A DNA stretch of 6,942 nt, taken from positions 6,772 through 13,713 of the forward strand of contig DDTZ01000015.1 in assembly GCA_002344565.1 (NCBI GenBank). Reading direction: 5' to 3'. This DNA comes from Bdellovibrionaceae bacterium UBA2351. Its GTDB lineage: Bacteria; Bdellovibrionota; Bdellovibrionia; Bdellovibrionales; Bdellovibrionaceae. Below, piece after piece: positions 1 to 6,264 of this stretch. The position numbers were made by a program, and so were the translations under genes. Within the stretch, counting starts at the first letter, position 1; each line of letters begins with the position of its first letter. The notes beneath the pieces were generated by a model. The model had not been told where the DNA came from. It saw only the letters and a program-made list of their open reading frames with translations, and made no database searches.

Positions 1-204
1 AAGTTAATGGATCAGTTAGACGAAGAACAAATCTATAACGTAAAGATTCGCTATCAGCACAAAGGTGCCCCAGCGAAAATTAAAAAAGATGGCAATGGTT
101 TTAAAGTTTCGTTCGTTGACAAGCAACGAGCGATTACGCCGGGACAAGCGGCCGTGATCTACAAAGATAAGAAATTGATAGGTGGGGGATGGATAGTCGT
201 TTAA
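1..204 (+). CDS. mnmA: MnmA, tRNA-specific 2-thiouridylase (C-terminal end only)
   Basis: Only the last 67 residues are in the window; the frame is open from base 1 and ends at TAA 202-204, so the start lies upstream. MnmA activates U34 of Lys, Glu and Gln tRNAs with ATP and inserts sulfur to give the 2-thiouridine of mnm5s2U, in the cytoplasm. The visible part matches the C-terminal beta-barrel of the family: an IRYQHKGAP segment like the usual 'RYR..P' strand, then an AITPGQAAVIY stretch and the closing LIGGGWI, both strong family signatures. The catalytic P-loop and cysteines would lie upstream and cannot be checked. The end overlaps the mtaB start by 16 bases, which suggests translational coupling between two tRNA anticodon-loop modification genes. 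Confidence 0.9.
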   Translation, partial: KLMDQLDEEQIYNVKIRYQHKGAPAKIKKDGNGFKVSFVDKQRAITPGQAAVIYKDKKLIGGGWIVV

Positions 205-1529
205 ATCTCCAGTATCATACCTTTGGTTGTAAGGTGAATACTTACGACACAGGTTTGATACAAAAAAATTTAAAAAACCACGCTAACCTTTTATCCGCGT
301 CTCCTTTGATGGTGACAGAGACAGTTAAGCCGGCGGTTCATATTCTAAACACATGTGCCGTTACCAAAGAGGCGACTCAGCAAGCCGTGCGGTTGATTCG
401 TAAATTGAAAGCGAAAGAGCCTTTCTCGACGATTGTGGTAACGGGGTGTGCGGCTCAGGTCGACACGGAATCCTTTATGGATTTGCCGTCGGTGGACTTG
501 GTGGTTGCGAACTCTCATAAACATGAACTTCCATTTATTTTAGATGATTTTTTCCGTAAACGAAATACGGCGAAAACATTTAAGAGCAATATCTTTAAAA
601 AAGAAGATCTAGGCGTGGGCGGCGGCGAAGAAGATTCACACACACGTTCATTCTTAAAAATTCAGGATGGGTGCAATAGTTTCTGTTCGTTTTGTATTAT
701 TCCCTACGCACGTGGGACGTCGCGATCGTTGAAAGTTAAAACACTTATCGATCGAGTCCTGGAACTTGATTCGCAAAATGTTCAGGAGGTTGTGTTGGCT
801 GGTGTTCATATAGGTGACTATTATGATACAGACCAAAAGCTAGGCTTGGAAGGTTTGATTGAAACTATTCTGGCAAAAACGAAAATTCAGCGTATTCGCT
901 TAGGTAGTTTAGAGCCAATTGAAGTTTCGGATCGCCTGCTGGATGTATTTCAAGACTCCCGAGTGTGTTCGCATTTTCATATGAGCATTCAAAGTGCACA
1001 GTCAGAAGTTTTGAAAGAAATGAAACGCAAGTACACTCGTCAAGATGTGGAATCGGCTTTACATAAAATCGCAGATAAAGTTCCTAACTCGTATGTGGGG
1101 ATGGATGTGATTACGGGCTTTCCGACGGAGTCAGAAAATGATTTCAAGGAAACAATGCAATCCTTGGCGTCCACACCATGGACACGTATTCATGTGTTCC
1201 CGTATTCCGAGCGTAAAGGCACGAAAGCCGCTGTCATGGAAACATCGGTTCCGTACAGTGTTCGCAAACAGCGTGCGGATGAAATGCGTACATTAAGCAA
1301 TCAGCGTTTGCAGCAGCAGGCGGAAAAACAAAAAGGCTTAATGAAGAAAGCATTGGTTCTTAAAAAAGGTCAAACATTGAGCCGTGATTACTGGAACATA
1401 AAACTTCCAAATGTGGATCCAGTTATGCTGGCGGGTTGGACTGGGCACGAAATTGATGTTCGCATTGTGGGCACAGAAGGTGTTCCGAATCAGAATGATT
1501 TTCACTTGATTGGAGAGCTCAATGGTTGA
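189..1529 (+). CDS. mtaB: MtaB, tRNA t6A37 methylthiotransferase (radical SAM)
   Basis: A 446-residue cytoplasmic radical-SAM enzyme that adds a methylthio group to t6A at position 37 of tRNAs reading ANN codons, giving ms2t6A. The N-terminal MTTase domain has its three cluster cysteines at C14 (TFGCKVNTYD), C56 (ILNTCAVT) and C87 (VTGCAAQ). The radical-SAM motif CxxxCxxC is C162, C166, C169 within DGCNSFCSFCIIPYARG. A GVHIGDYY motif follows, typical of MtaB rather than MiaB or RimO. The TFGCKVN form also favours MtaB. Length is normal for the family; the C-terminal TRAM-like part (about 380-446) is weakly conserved. The ATG at 189 is the first possible start after an upstream in-frame stop at 168, and later starts would lose C14. 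The Shine-Dalgarno-like AGGTGG (180-185) is unusually close to it. It overlaps mnmA by 16 bases and rnc by 8. Confidence 0.93.
   Translation: MDSRLNLQYHTFGCKVNTYDTGLIQKNLKNHANLLSASPLMVTETVKPAVHILNTCAVTKEATQQAVRLIRKLKAKEPFSTIVVTGCAAQVDTESFMDLPSVDLVVANSHKHELPFILDDFFRKRNTAKTFKSNIFKKEDLGVGGGEEDSHTRSFLKIQDGCNSFCSFCIIPYARGTSRSLKVKTLIDRVLELDSQNVQEVVLAGVHIGDYYDTDQKLGLEGLIETILAKTKIQRIRLGSLEPIEVSDRLLDVFQDSRVCSHFHMSIQSAQSEVLKEMKRKYTRQDVESALHKIADKVPNSYVGMDVITGFPTESENDFKETMQSLASTPWTRIHVFPYSERKGTKAAVMETSVPYSVRKQRADEMRTLSNQRLQQQAEKQKGLMKKALVLKKGQTLSRDYWNIKLPNVDPVMLAGWTGHEIDVRIVGTEGVPNQNDFHLIGELNG
1512..1517 (+). promoter_or_regulatory. Ribosome binding site deciding the rnc start
   Basis: GGAGAG lies four bases before the ATG at 1522, within the last codons of mtaB. 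It supports this ATG over the upstream in-frame TTG at 1510, which the same site would be too far downstream to serve. Confidence 0.65.
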
Positions 1530-2220
1530 TTCAACTTGGGCCGCGCTCGAGCGACATTTAGCCTATACATTTAAAGATCATAAAAACCTTCAAAAGGCGC
1601 TGACTCATAAGAGTTTCGTATCGGCCGATAAGGGTTTTAATAACGAAAAACTAGAATTTTTAGGTGATGCGGTTGTCGATTTAGTTTTCTCGGAATGGCT
1701 GCATGCTCAGTTTGTAAATGAAGATGAAGGGACTCTTTCTAAAAAGCGTGCATCGCTTGTGAATGAGACGGTTCTTTCGAATGTCGCTTTAGAATTAAAA
1801 CTAGATCAGTTACTAATTATGGGTAAGGGTGAAATTAAATCCGATGGTGCTCGTAATCCGCGCATTTTAGCATCGGTATTTGAAGCGATCGTGGGAGCTA
1901 TCTTTCTGGAGGCCGGTTACGAGGTTGCTCGAAATGTATGTCGCAACCTTTTCGCAAAACGAGTTGAAACATTGAATTCAGAAATTCCATTTGAAAAAGA
2001 TTTTAAAACACGCATTCAAGAAATTTATCAAAAGCAATACAAACGCGTTCCTAAATACCAACTAATAGAAGAAGTGGGGCCGCCCCATGATCGTATATTT
2101 GTGGTTGAACTGGTATTTGATGAGTCGGTGATTAGTAAAGCAAAAGGTAGATCTAAAAAAGAAGCAGAACAACGTGCCGCTGAAGAGGCACTGAAGGTGT
2201 TAAATGAAAAACGGGTATAA
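1522..2220 (+). CDS. rnc: Ribonuclease III
   Basis: A 232-residue double-strand-specific endoribonuclease that processes rRNA precursors and structured mRNAs in the cytoplasm. The catalytic domain (about 1-150) carries the signature NEKLEFLGDAVVD, giving metal-binding residues E42, E45 and D49, plus E69 in DEGTLS and E121 in FEAIVGAIFLE. The C-terminal dsRNA-binding domain (about 160-229) shows DFKTRIQE, VGPPHDRIF and the KGRSKKEAEQRAAEEAL helix. One odd point: where most family members have ILAD (E. coli D114), this protein has ILAS, so S118 replaces a metal-binding aspartate. The ATG at 1522 is preferred because GGAGAG (1512-1517) sits at good spacing; an upstream in-frame TTG at 1510 would add four residues. 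It overlaps mtaB by 8 bases and era by 17. The rnc-era pairing is common in bacteria. Confidence 0.95.
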   Translation: MVDSTWAALERHLAYTFKDHKNLQKALTHKSFVSADKGFNNEKLEFLGDAVVDLVFSEWLHAQFVNEDEGTLSKKRASLVNETVLSNVALELKLDQLLIMGKGEIKSDGARNPRILASVFEAIVGAIFLEAGYEVARNVCRNLFAKRVETLNSEIPFEKDFKTRIQEIYQKQYKRVPKYQLIEEVGPPHDRIFVVELVFDESVISKAKGRSKKEAEQRAAEEALKVLNEKRV

Positions 2221-3127
2221 AGCAGGATTTGTTGGTCTTATTGGCGAACCAAACGCTGGTAAATCAACATTAATGAACTATTTGATCGATGAAAAAGTAT
2301 CGATCGTGTCGCCAAAGCCGCAAACGACACGTCGTCGCGTACACGGCATTCATAGCCATGAGGAAGGGCAAATTGTATTTGTAGACTCTCCGGGGCTTGT
2401 GTATGCAAAAGAAGGATTAAATGCCTTTTTGGAAAAAGAAGCCGCTGAGGTAATTAAAGAAAGTGACGCCCTTGTTGCCGTCTTGAGCGTAGATTCTTTG
2501 AAAAAAGAGTCGATTGAAGAAGTCATCAATGTCGTGGCTAAAAGTAAAAAACCGTGGATGGCGATCATTACTAAAACGGATATCGCGGATAAAGCTCATC
2601 GAGTGGTGACGATTCGCAAGTTATTAGAACCACATAATGTAGAAATCGTTGCTGTCAGTTTGAAGCAGGATGAATACGTACAGGAAAAGCCGTTGTTGCT
2701 TGAAAAAATTCGAGCACTATTGCCAGAGTCAGAAAAGCCTTTGTACGAAGAAGATATTTATACTCAAGAAAGCGTGCGCGATTTAGCGTGCGAGATCGTT
2801 CGTGAAAAATGCTTTGAGTTCTGTCATCAGGAAATTCCATACAACTTGGCGGTAAGAACGATAAAATATGACGAAGAGTCAAAAAAGGTACCTCACTTAT
2901 CATTAGAAATCATTGTGGCGCGAGAAGGTCACAAAGGTATCGTGATTGGTAAAGGCGCCGAAAATTTGAAAAAGATCGGTAGTGAGGCTCGTAAGGACAT
3001 CGAAAAAATGTTGGGCGAGAAAATTTTCTTAGATATCAAAGTTTCGTGCCGTGAAAATTGGTTTAAAAATGACCGCATAATGAAAGAGTTGGGATATTCA
3101 CATGAAAAAACTAGAACTAAAAACTAA
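2204..3127 (+). CDS. era: GTPase Era, 30S subunit assembly factor
   Basis: A 307-residue GTPase that binds the 3' end of 16S rRNA and helps mature the 30S subunit. The G domain has G1 GEPNAGKS (14-21), the switch/G2 region PKPQTTRRR (37-45) and G3 DSPG (61-64). The G4 motif is TKTD (123-126) instead of the usual NKxD; the lysine and aspartate that read guanine are kept. The C-terminal KH domain (about 200-300) includes the VAREGHKGIVIG and EARKDIE stretches typical of Era, but its GxxG loop reads GKGA (249-252), so the last glycine is alanine. Length is normal. The ATG at 2204 lies inside the end of rnc (17-base overlap), preceded by a purine-rich GAAGGTG (2193-2199). The 3' end overlaps der by 26 bases. 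Identity is secure despite the two motif changes. Confidence 0.95.
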   Translation: MKNGYKAGFVGLIGEPNAGKSTLMNYLIDEKVSIVSPKPQTTRRRVHGIHSHEEGQIVFVDSPGLVYAKEGLNAFLEKEAAEVIKESDALVAVLSVDSLKKESIEEVINVVAKSKKPWMAIITKTDIADKAHRVVTIRKLLEPHNVEIVAVSLKQDEYVQEKPLLLEKIRALLPESEKPLYEEDIYTQESVRDLACEIVREKCFEFCHQEIPYNLAVRTIKYDEESKKVPHLSLEIIVAREGHKGIVIGKGAENLKKIGSEARKDIEKMLGEKIFLDIKVSCRENWFKNDRIMKELGYSHEKTRTKN

Positions 3128-4445
3128 TGATGTCCCTAAGGTCGCCATTGTCGGCCGTCCAAACGTAGGTAAATCAACACTGTTTAATATCATTACGGGT
3201 ACGCGTAAGTCGGTTGTGAAAAATCAGCCAGGTGTTACTCGGGATATTATGATCGAGCCAGTTGAAATCTGGGGTAAGACATTCGATTTGATCGATACGG
3301 GTGGGGTAACGGAAGCGGCGGACTTGTTTTCTAAAATGATTAAAGAACAAGTGATTTCGTTTTTGGAATCAGTAGATTTAATCATCATGGTAGCTGATGG
3401 ACGTGCTGGTTTGATTCCCGAAGATCGTGATATTGTTACGATCGTCAAGAAGACGGGTAAGCCATTTTTGTTATTGGTTAATAAGGTCGATAAAGTCCAA
3501 GATGAAGAAACGGCCAAGGCTGACTTCTATGAGTTTTCGGATGAGCCCATTACAGCGGCCTTTGAACAGCGTAAAGGTATCGCTGAAACGTTAGAGTGGA
3601 TCACAAATTTAATTCCCGAAAAACTAATTGAAAAAGAGCGTGGCATCACATTCTCTATCGTTGGTAAACCAAATGTGGGTAAAAGCTCGCTTTGCAATTC
3701 AATTCTAGGTATCTCGCGAATGATGGTGAGTCCAATCGCAGGTACTACGGTTGATGCCGTAGATTCCCAGTTTGAATACGACAACAAGATATTCACTTTA
3801 ATCGATACGGCGGGTTTGCGTCGTAAAGCTAAGGTTGAGGAAGATATCGAAATCATTGCAAACTTCAAAACGCGTGAGGCGATCCGTAAGTCTCAGATGG
3901 TGCTACTGGTTATCGATTGCGTAGAGGGTCCCACTGAACAAGATGCCAAGATTCTAGAGTTGATCCTAGAAGATCATCGCGGTGTTATTGTAGTGGCAAA
4001 CAAGTCCGACTTGGCTAAAAAAGAAAACCCGCATTATCGGGAGAAATTTCGCGAGCAAATTGAACGTCATTTTCATTTTTTCACCGATATTAATATCGTA
4101 TTTACCTCAGCACACGAAGGCAAAGGCCTTGGCGAGTTAATGAACGAGATCCAAACCACGGTCGAGAAAATGAATTTCCGTACAACAACTAGTGAATTAA
4201 ATGACTGGTTTTTTAATGCTATTCGCCGAGCACCGGCTCCGCGTGCGGGTACGGTGAATGTTAAGTTCTATTACTTAACTCAAACCTACCAAAAACCGCC
4301 GGCATTTATCGCCTTTGCGAACTACCCAGATGCGGTGACGCCGTCGTATCGTCGTTTCTTGGTAAATCAGATGAAAGAACATTTTAAACTATACGGCGTG
4401 CCTATACGTATCTTCTGTATGCGTTCGCGTAATCAGGGCGAGTAG
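3102..4445 (+). CDS. der: GTPase Der (EngA), 50S subunit assembly factor
   Basis: A 447-residue protein with two tandem GTPase domains and a C-terminal KH-like domain, the hallmark of Der, needed for late 50S ribosomal subunit assembly. Domain 1: G1 GRPNVGKS (18-25), G3 DTGG (65-68), G4 NKVD (127-130). Domain 2: G1 GKPNVGKS (188-195), G3 DTAG (235-238) followed by LRRKAKVEEDIE, G4 NKSD (300-303) and a normal G5 (FTSAHEGKG). The KH-like domain spans about 350-447 and includes the family's RAPAPRAGTVNVKFYYLTQ-type strand. The G5 region of domain 1 (ITAAFEQRKG) departs from the usual SA pattern. Length is normal. The ATG at 3102 lies within era (26-base overlap), with a weak GGGA (3091-3094) seven bases upstream; no other in-frame start precedes the first P-loop. 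Confidence 0.96.
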   Translation: MKKLELKTNDVPKVAIVGRPNVGKSTLFNIITGTRKSVVKNQPGVTRDIMIEPVEIWGKTFDLIDTGGVTEAADLFSKMIKEQVISFLESVDLIIMVADGRAGLIPEDRDIVTIVKKTGKPFLLLVNKVDKVQDEETAKADFYEFSDEPITAAFEQRKGIAETLEWITNLIPEKLIEKERGITFSIVGKPNVGKSSLCNSILGISRMMVSPIAGTTVDAVDSQFEYDNKIFTLIDTAGLRRKAKVEEDIEIIANFKTREAIRKSQMVLLVIDCVEGPTEQDAKILELILEDHRGVIVVANKSDLAKKENPHYREKFREQIERHFHFFTDINIVFTSAHEGKGLGELMNEIQTTVEKMNFRTTTSELNDWFFNAIRRAPAPRAGTVNVKFYYLTQTYQKPPAFIAFANYPDAVTPSYRRFLVNQMKEHFKLYGVPIRIFCMRSRNQGE

Positions 4446-4447
4446 AG

Positions 4448-5782
4448 ATGGCGATACGTTCTCATAGACAATTATTATTTTTAATGATTTCTTTGGGGAC
4501 ATCGTTCAGTTTAGGAAATCTGTGGCGTTTCCCATTTGTCGTTAGTGAAAATGGCGGCGGATCCTTTGTTTTTCTATACATCATCTTAGGGTTTCTGGTT
4601 GGACTTCCTGTTTTAATTCTGGAAATGTTTTTGTCGTCTGAGGTTCAGCAGGGGCGACGGCAGTTGTTCTTTCGTTGCGTGCCGCTGGTCCTCTCGTTTT
4701 TTGTGTTAACGTACTATAGTGTGATCAGTGGTTGGGTTTTGTTTTTTTTGACTGACTTTTTGATGCTGATATTGATGCCGGATCGTTCCGCTCAAGGTTT
4801 GTTTGTTTTGTTTCATCAGCCTTGGCTTCAGTGGATGCTGGCTAGTGTGCATATTATTGCATTTGTGTTTATTTGGATGACTCAAAAGGAGTCTTTGCTT
4901 TGGCGGTTTCGCGCGGTGTTACTGCCCTTAATATTTGTCACGTTAGGGCTGCTGCTATACCGATCGTTACAGCTAACTAGTATTGGCGACTCTCTTCGCT
5001 ATCTGTTTTATCCAGATTTTGAAGAGTGGAGTCGTAATAGTGTTGGGCATGCCATTGGACACGTATTTTTTACGTTGAGCGTGGGTTTCGGCGTGTTTCT
5101 TACCGTAAAAGAAATTTACACATCCAGTGATCATACGCCGTCCATCGGTTTGCGTTTGACGATTATGGATATCTTGTTTTCGCTAGTTTCGCTAATTGTG
5201 ATTTTTCCAATTGTTTTTCTTCAACGAGATAAGGCGCATTCGAATCCATTTTTATTATTTGATTTTTTGCCACCTTCATTTTTGACCTATAAGTACGGGG
5301 CGTTCTTTGGTTTTCTTTTTTTCTTTTTTCTATACTTATCGGCATTAAATAGCTCGCTCATTTTATTTCGTGCTTTAATCGGTTTGATGAAGTCCATGTT
5401 AGAGGGCACCCTTGATGGATCGAAAACTGATGTAAGATTAAATCAACTCGGAGTAAGAACAGGGATAGCGTTGTTTGTTTTCAGCTCGTTTCCATCGATG
5501 GGGGTTCCGTTTAATTTCTTGGCCCAAGCTAATAACATGCGTATTAATAATTTTAATCTGATTGAACGTATGGATCATTTCCTTATTCATTGGTTGTTGC
5601 CGTTGGGTGTGCTGTGTATGCTTTTGATGTCCCGTGCACATATTCGCTCCTCAGGATTTCTTGAGTTTATCTTAAGGAATGGGTCGACCACGGCAGGCTG
5701 GTTTTATAAGCCTTTAAAAGTGTTTCTGCTTTATTTCATACCGATATTGATTTTATTAGATATGATATCTAGAATTTTATAG
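4448..5782 (+). CDS. Neurotransmitter:sodium symporter (NSS/SNF) family transporter
   Basis: A 444-residue inner-membrane protein with about 11 hydrophobic segments, the usual count for bacterial NSS proteins, which take up amino acids or similar compounds using the Na+ gradient. Family marks: LGNLWRFPF and ENGGGSF after TM1 (residues 22-40), YYSVISGW in TM3 (89-96, including the tyrosine equivalent to LeuT Y108 that contacts substrate carboxylate), YPDFEEW (188-194), FFTLSVGFG in TM6 (207-215), D241 and IFP in TM7, and MD at 375-376 in TM10 (equivalent to the LeuT D404 gate). Several normally conserved sites differ: FSLGN instead of VGLGN in TM1, H205 for the gate glutamine (LeuT Q250), and SALNSS (298-303) where bacterial relatives usually have AALTS. 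The substrate cannot be told from sequence. It begins 2 bases after der, so is probably cotranscribed; AGGG (4435-4438) is a modest ribosome site. Confidence 0.9.
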   Translation: MAIRSHRQLLFLMISLGTSFSLGNLWRFPFVVSENGGGSFVFLYIILGFLVGLPVLILEMFLSSEVQQGRRQLFFRCVPLVLSFFVLTYYSVISGWVLFFLTDFLMLILMPDRSAQGLFVLFHQPWLQWMLASVHIIAFVFIWMTQKESLLWRFRAVLLPLIFVTLGLLLYRSLQLTSIGDSLRYLFYPDFEEWSRNSVGHAIGHVFFTLSVGFGVFLTVKEIYTSSDHTPSIGLRLTIMDILFSLVSLIVIFPIVFLQRDKAHSNPFLLFDFLPPSFLTYKYGAFFGFLFFFFLYLSALNSSLILFRALIGLMKSMLEGTLDGSKTDVRLNQLGVRTGIALFVFSSFPSMGVPFNFLAQANNMRINNFNLIERMDHFLIHWLLPLGVLCMLLMSRAHIRSSGFLEFILRNGSTTAGWFYKPLKVFLLYFIPILILLDMISRIL

Positions 5783-5783
5783 A

Positions 5784-5833
5784 GGCCGTATCTATACGTC
5801 GTAACAATAATATTTAAGTTTATAGATAAGGCC
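5784..5833. repeat. Imperfect inverted repeat upstream of the receiver gene
   Basis: Arms at 5784-5796 (GGCCGTATCTATA) and 5821-5833 (TATAGATAAGGCC) are reverse complements at 12 of 13 positions; the single mismatch pairs G5788 with A5829. The AT-rich spacer is 24 bases. It fills most of the 65-base gap between the transporter stop and the receiver start. No T-run follows on the + strand, so it does not look like an intrinsic terminator. It could be a protein-binding operator or an mRNA hairpin in the 5' leader. The right arm contains TATAGAT, a possible but unsupported -10 element. Confidence 0.6.
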
Positions 5834-5847
5834 GTCGATAGGATAGC

Positions 5848-6210
5848 ATGGCAAATTCGGTATTGATTGTTGATGATGAAGATGAAATTCGCGAACTGAT
5901 TGGGTTGCAATTGGAAGATGCGGAACGCAATTTCTACTTTGCCGCGAATGGTTTGGAAGCAATCGATATATTAAAAAAAGAAAAAATCGATTTGGTTATT
6001 TCAGATATTGCCATGCCTAAAATGAACGGATTTGAGCTGCTTAGAAAAATTAAGCTACTAGGTTTGAATACTCCGGTCATTATTTTAACTGGCCATGCTG
6101 ATAGCATGGTGGCTAATCAACTTAGAACGTATAGTGTTCGTTCGTTTATCAATAAGCCATGGAATCGTACGGAGTTGGAAAACGCGGTTTCGGCGGTTCT
6201 TAAAAAATAG
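5848..6210 (+). CDS. Stand-alone response-regulator receiver (CheY-like) protein
   Basis: A 120-residue protein made of a single receiver domain with no output domain. All phosphorylation residues are visible: the acidic pair D9-D10 with E11 for Mg2+, the phosphoacceptor D53 in LVISDIAMPKMNG, the switch residue T81 in VIILTGHAD, and K103 in INKPW. The KPW form is common in receivers of histidine-kinase-linked and RpfG-like proteins. It probably acts in the cytoplasm by docking to a partner (kinase, phosphotransfer protein, enzyme or motor) rather than by binding DNA. No kinase gene lies next to it. The start ATG at 5848 has AGGA (5840-5843) four bases upstream. It is separated from the transporter by an inverted repeat and from the porin by 54 bases, so it may form its own transcription unit. 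The specific pathway cannot be named. Confidence 0.93.
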   Translation: MANSVLIVDDEDEIRELIGLQLEDAERNFYFAANGLEAIDILKKEKIDLVISDIAMPKMNGFELLRKIKLLGLNTPVIILTGHADSMVANQLRTYSVRSFINKPWNRTELENAVSAVLKK

Positions 6211-6254
6211 TATTGCACTTTTAAATATTCAGTAACAACATCTCTACTTCAAAA

Positions 6255-6260
6255 GGGGGG
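6255..6260 (+). promoter_or_regulatory. G-rich ribosome binding site selecting a GTG start
   Basis: A run of six G (extended as AAAAGGGGGG) ends four bases before the GTG at 6265, good spacing for initiation there. It directly abuts an ATG at 6261 in another frame, which leaves no usable spacing for that codon. Confidence 0.6.
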
Positions 6261-6264
6261 ATGC

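Noticed and set aside
262..277. A7 and A6 runs early in mtaB as a slippage or frameshift site.
   Set aside because: The frame is intact through the runs and the protein has all family motifs; short A-runs are expected at this base composition.
654..836. Minus-strand open frame opposite mtaB, and similar ones opposite era, der and the transporter (within 2350-3868 and 5163-5641).
   Set aside because: They lie wholly opposite strongly supported genes, have no recognisable motifs, and look like chance antisense frames.
1510..1521. TTG at 1510 as the rnc start.
   Set aside because: The ATG at 1522 has a well-spaced GGAGAG in front of it and gives the usual RNase III N-terminus; the four extra residues have no support.
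4742..4749. T8 run inside the transporter gene as a terminator or slippage site.
   Set aside because: It encodes Phe-rich membrane sequence, has no clear stem before it, and the frame continues normally.
721..4970. Scattered CGATCG palindromes across the window.
   Set aside because: They are short, irregularly spaced and fall in coding sequence, mainly at Ile-Val and Asp-Arg type codon pairs; there is no array or pattern.
5784..5833. Intrinsic terminator after the transporter gene.
   Set aside because: The hairpin has a long 24-base loop, a mostly AT stem and no following T-run, so I list it only as an inverted repeat.
6211..6264. A promoter in the gap before the porin gene (TTGCAC at 6213 as a -35).
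   Set aside because: No convincing -10 lies at the right distance, so I could not support a promoter call.
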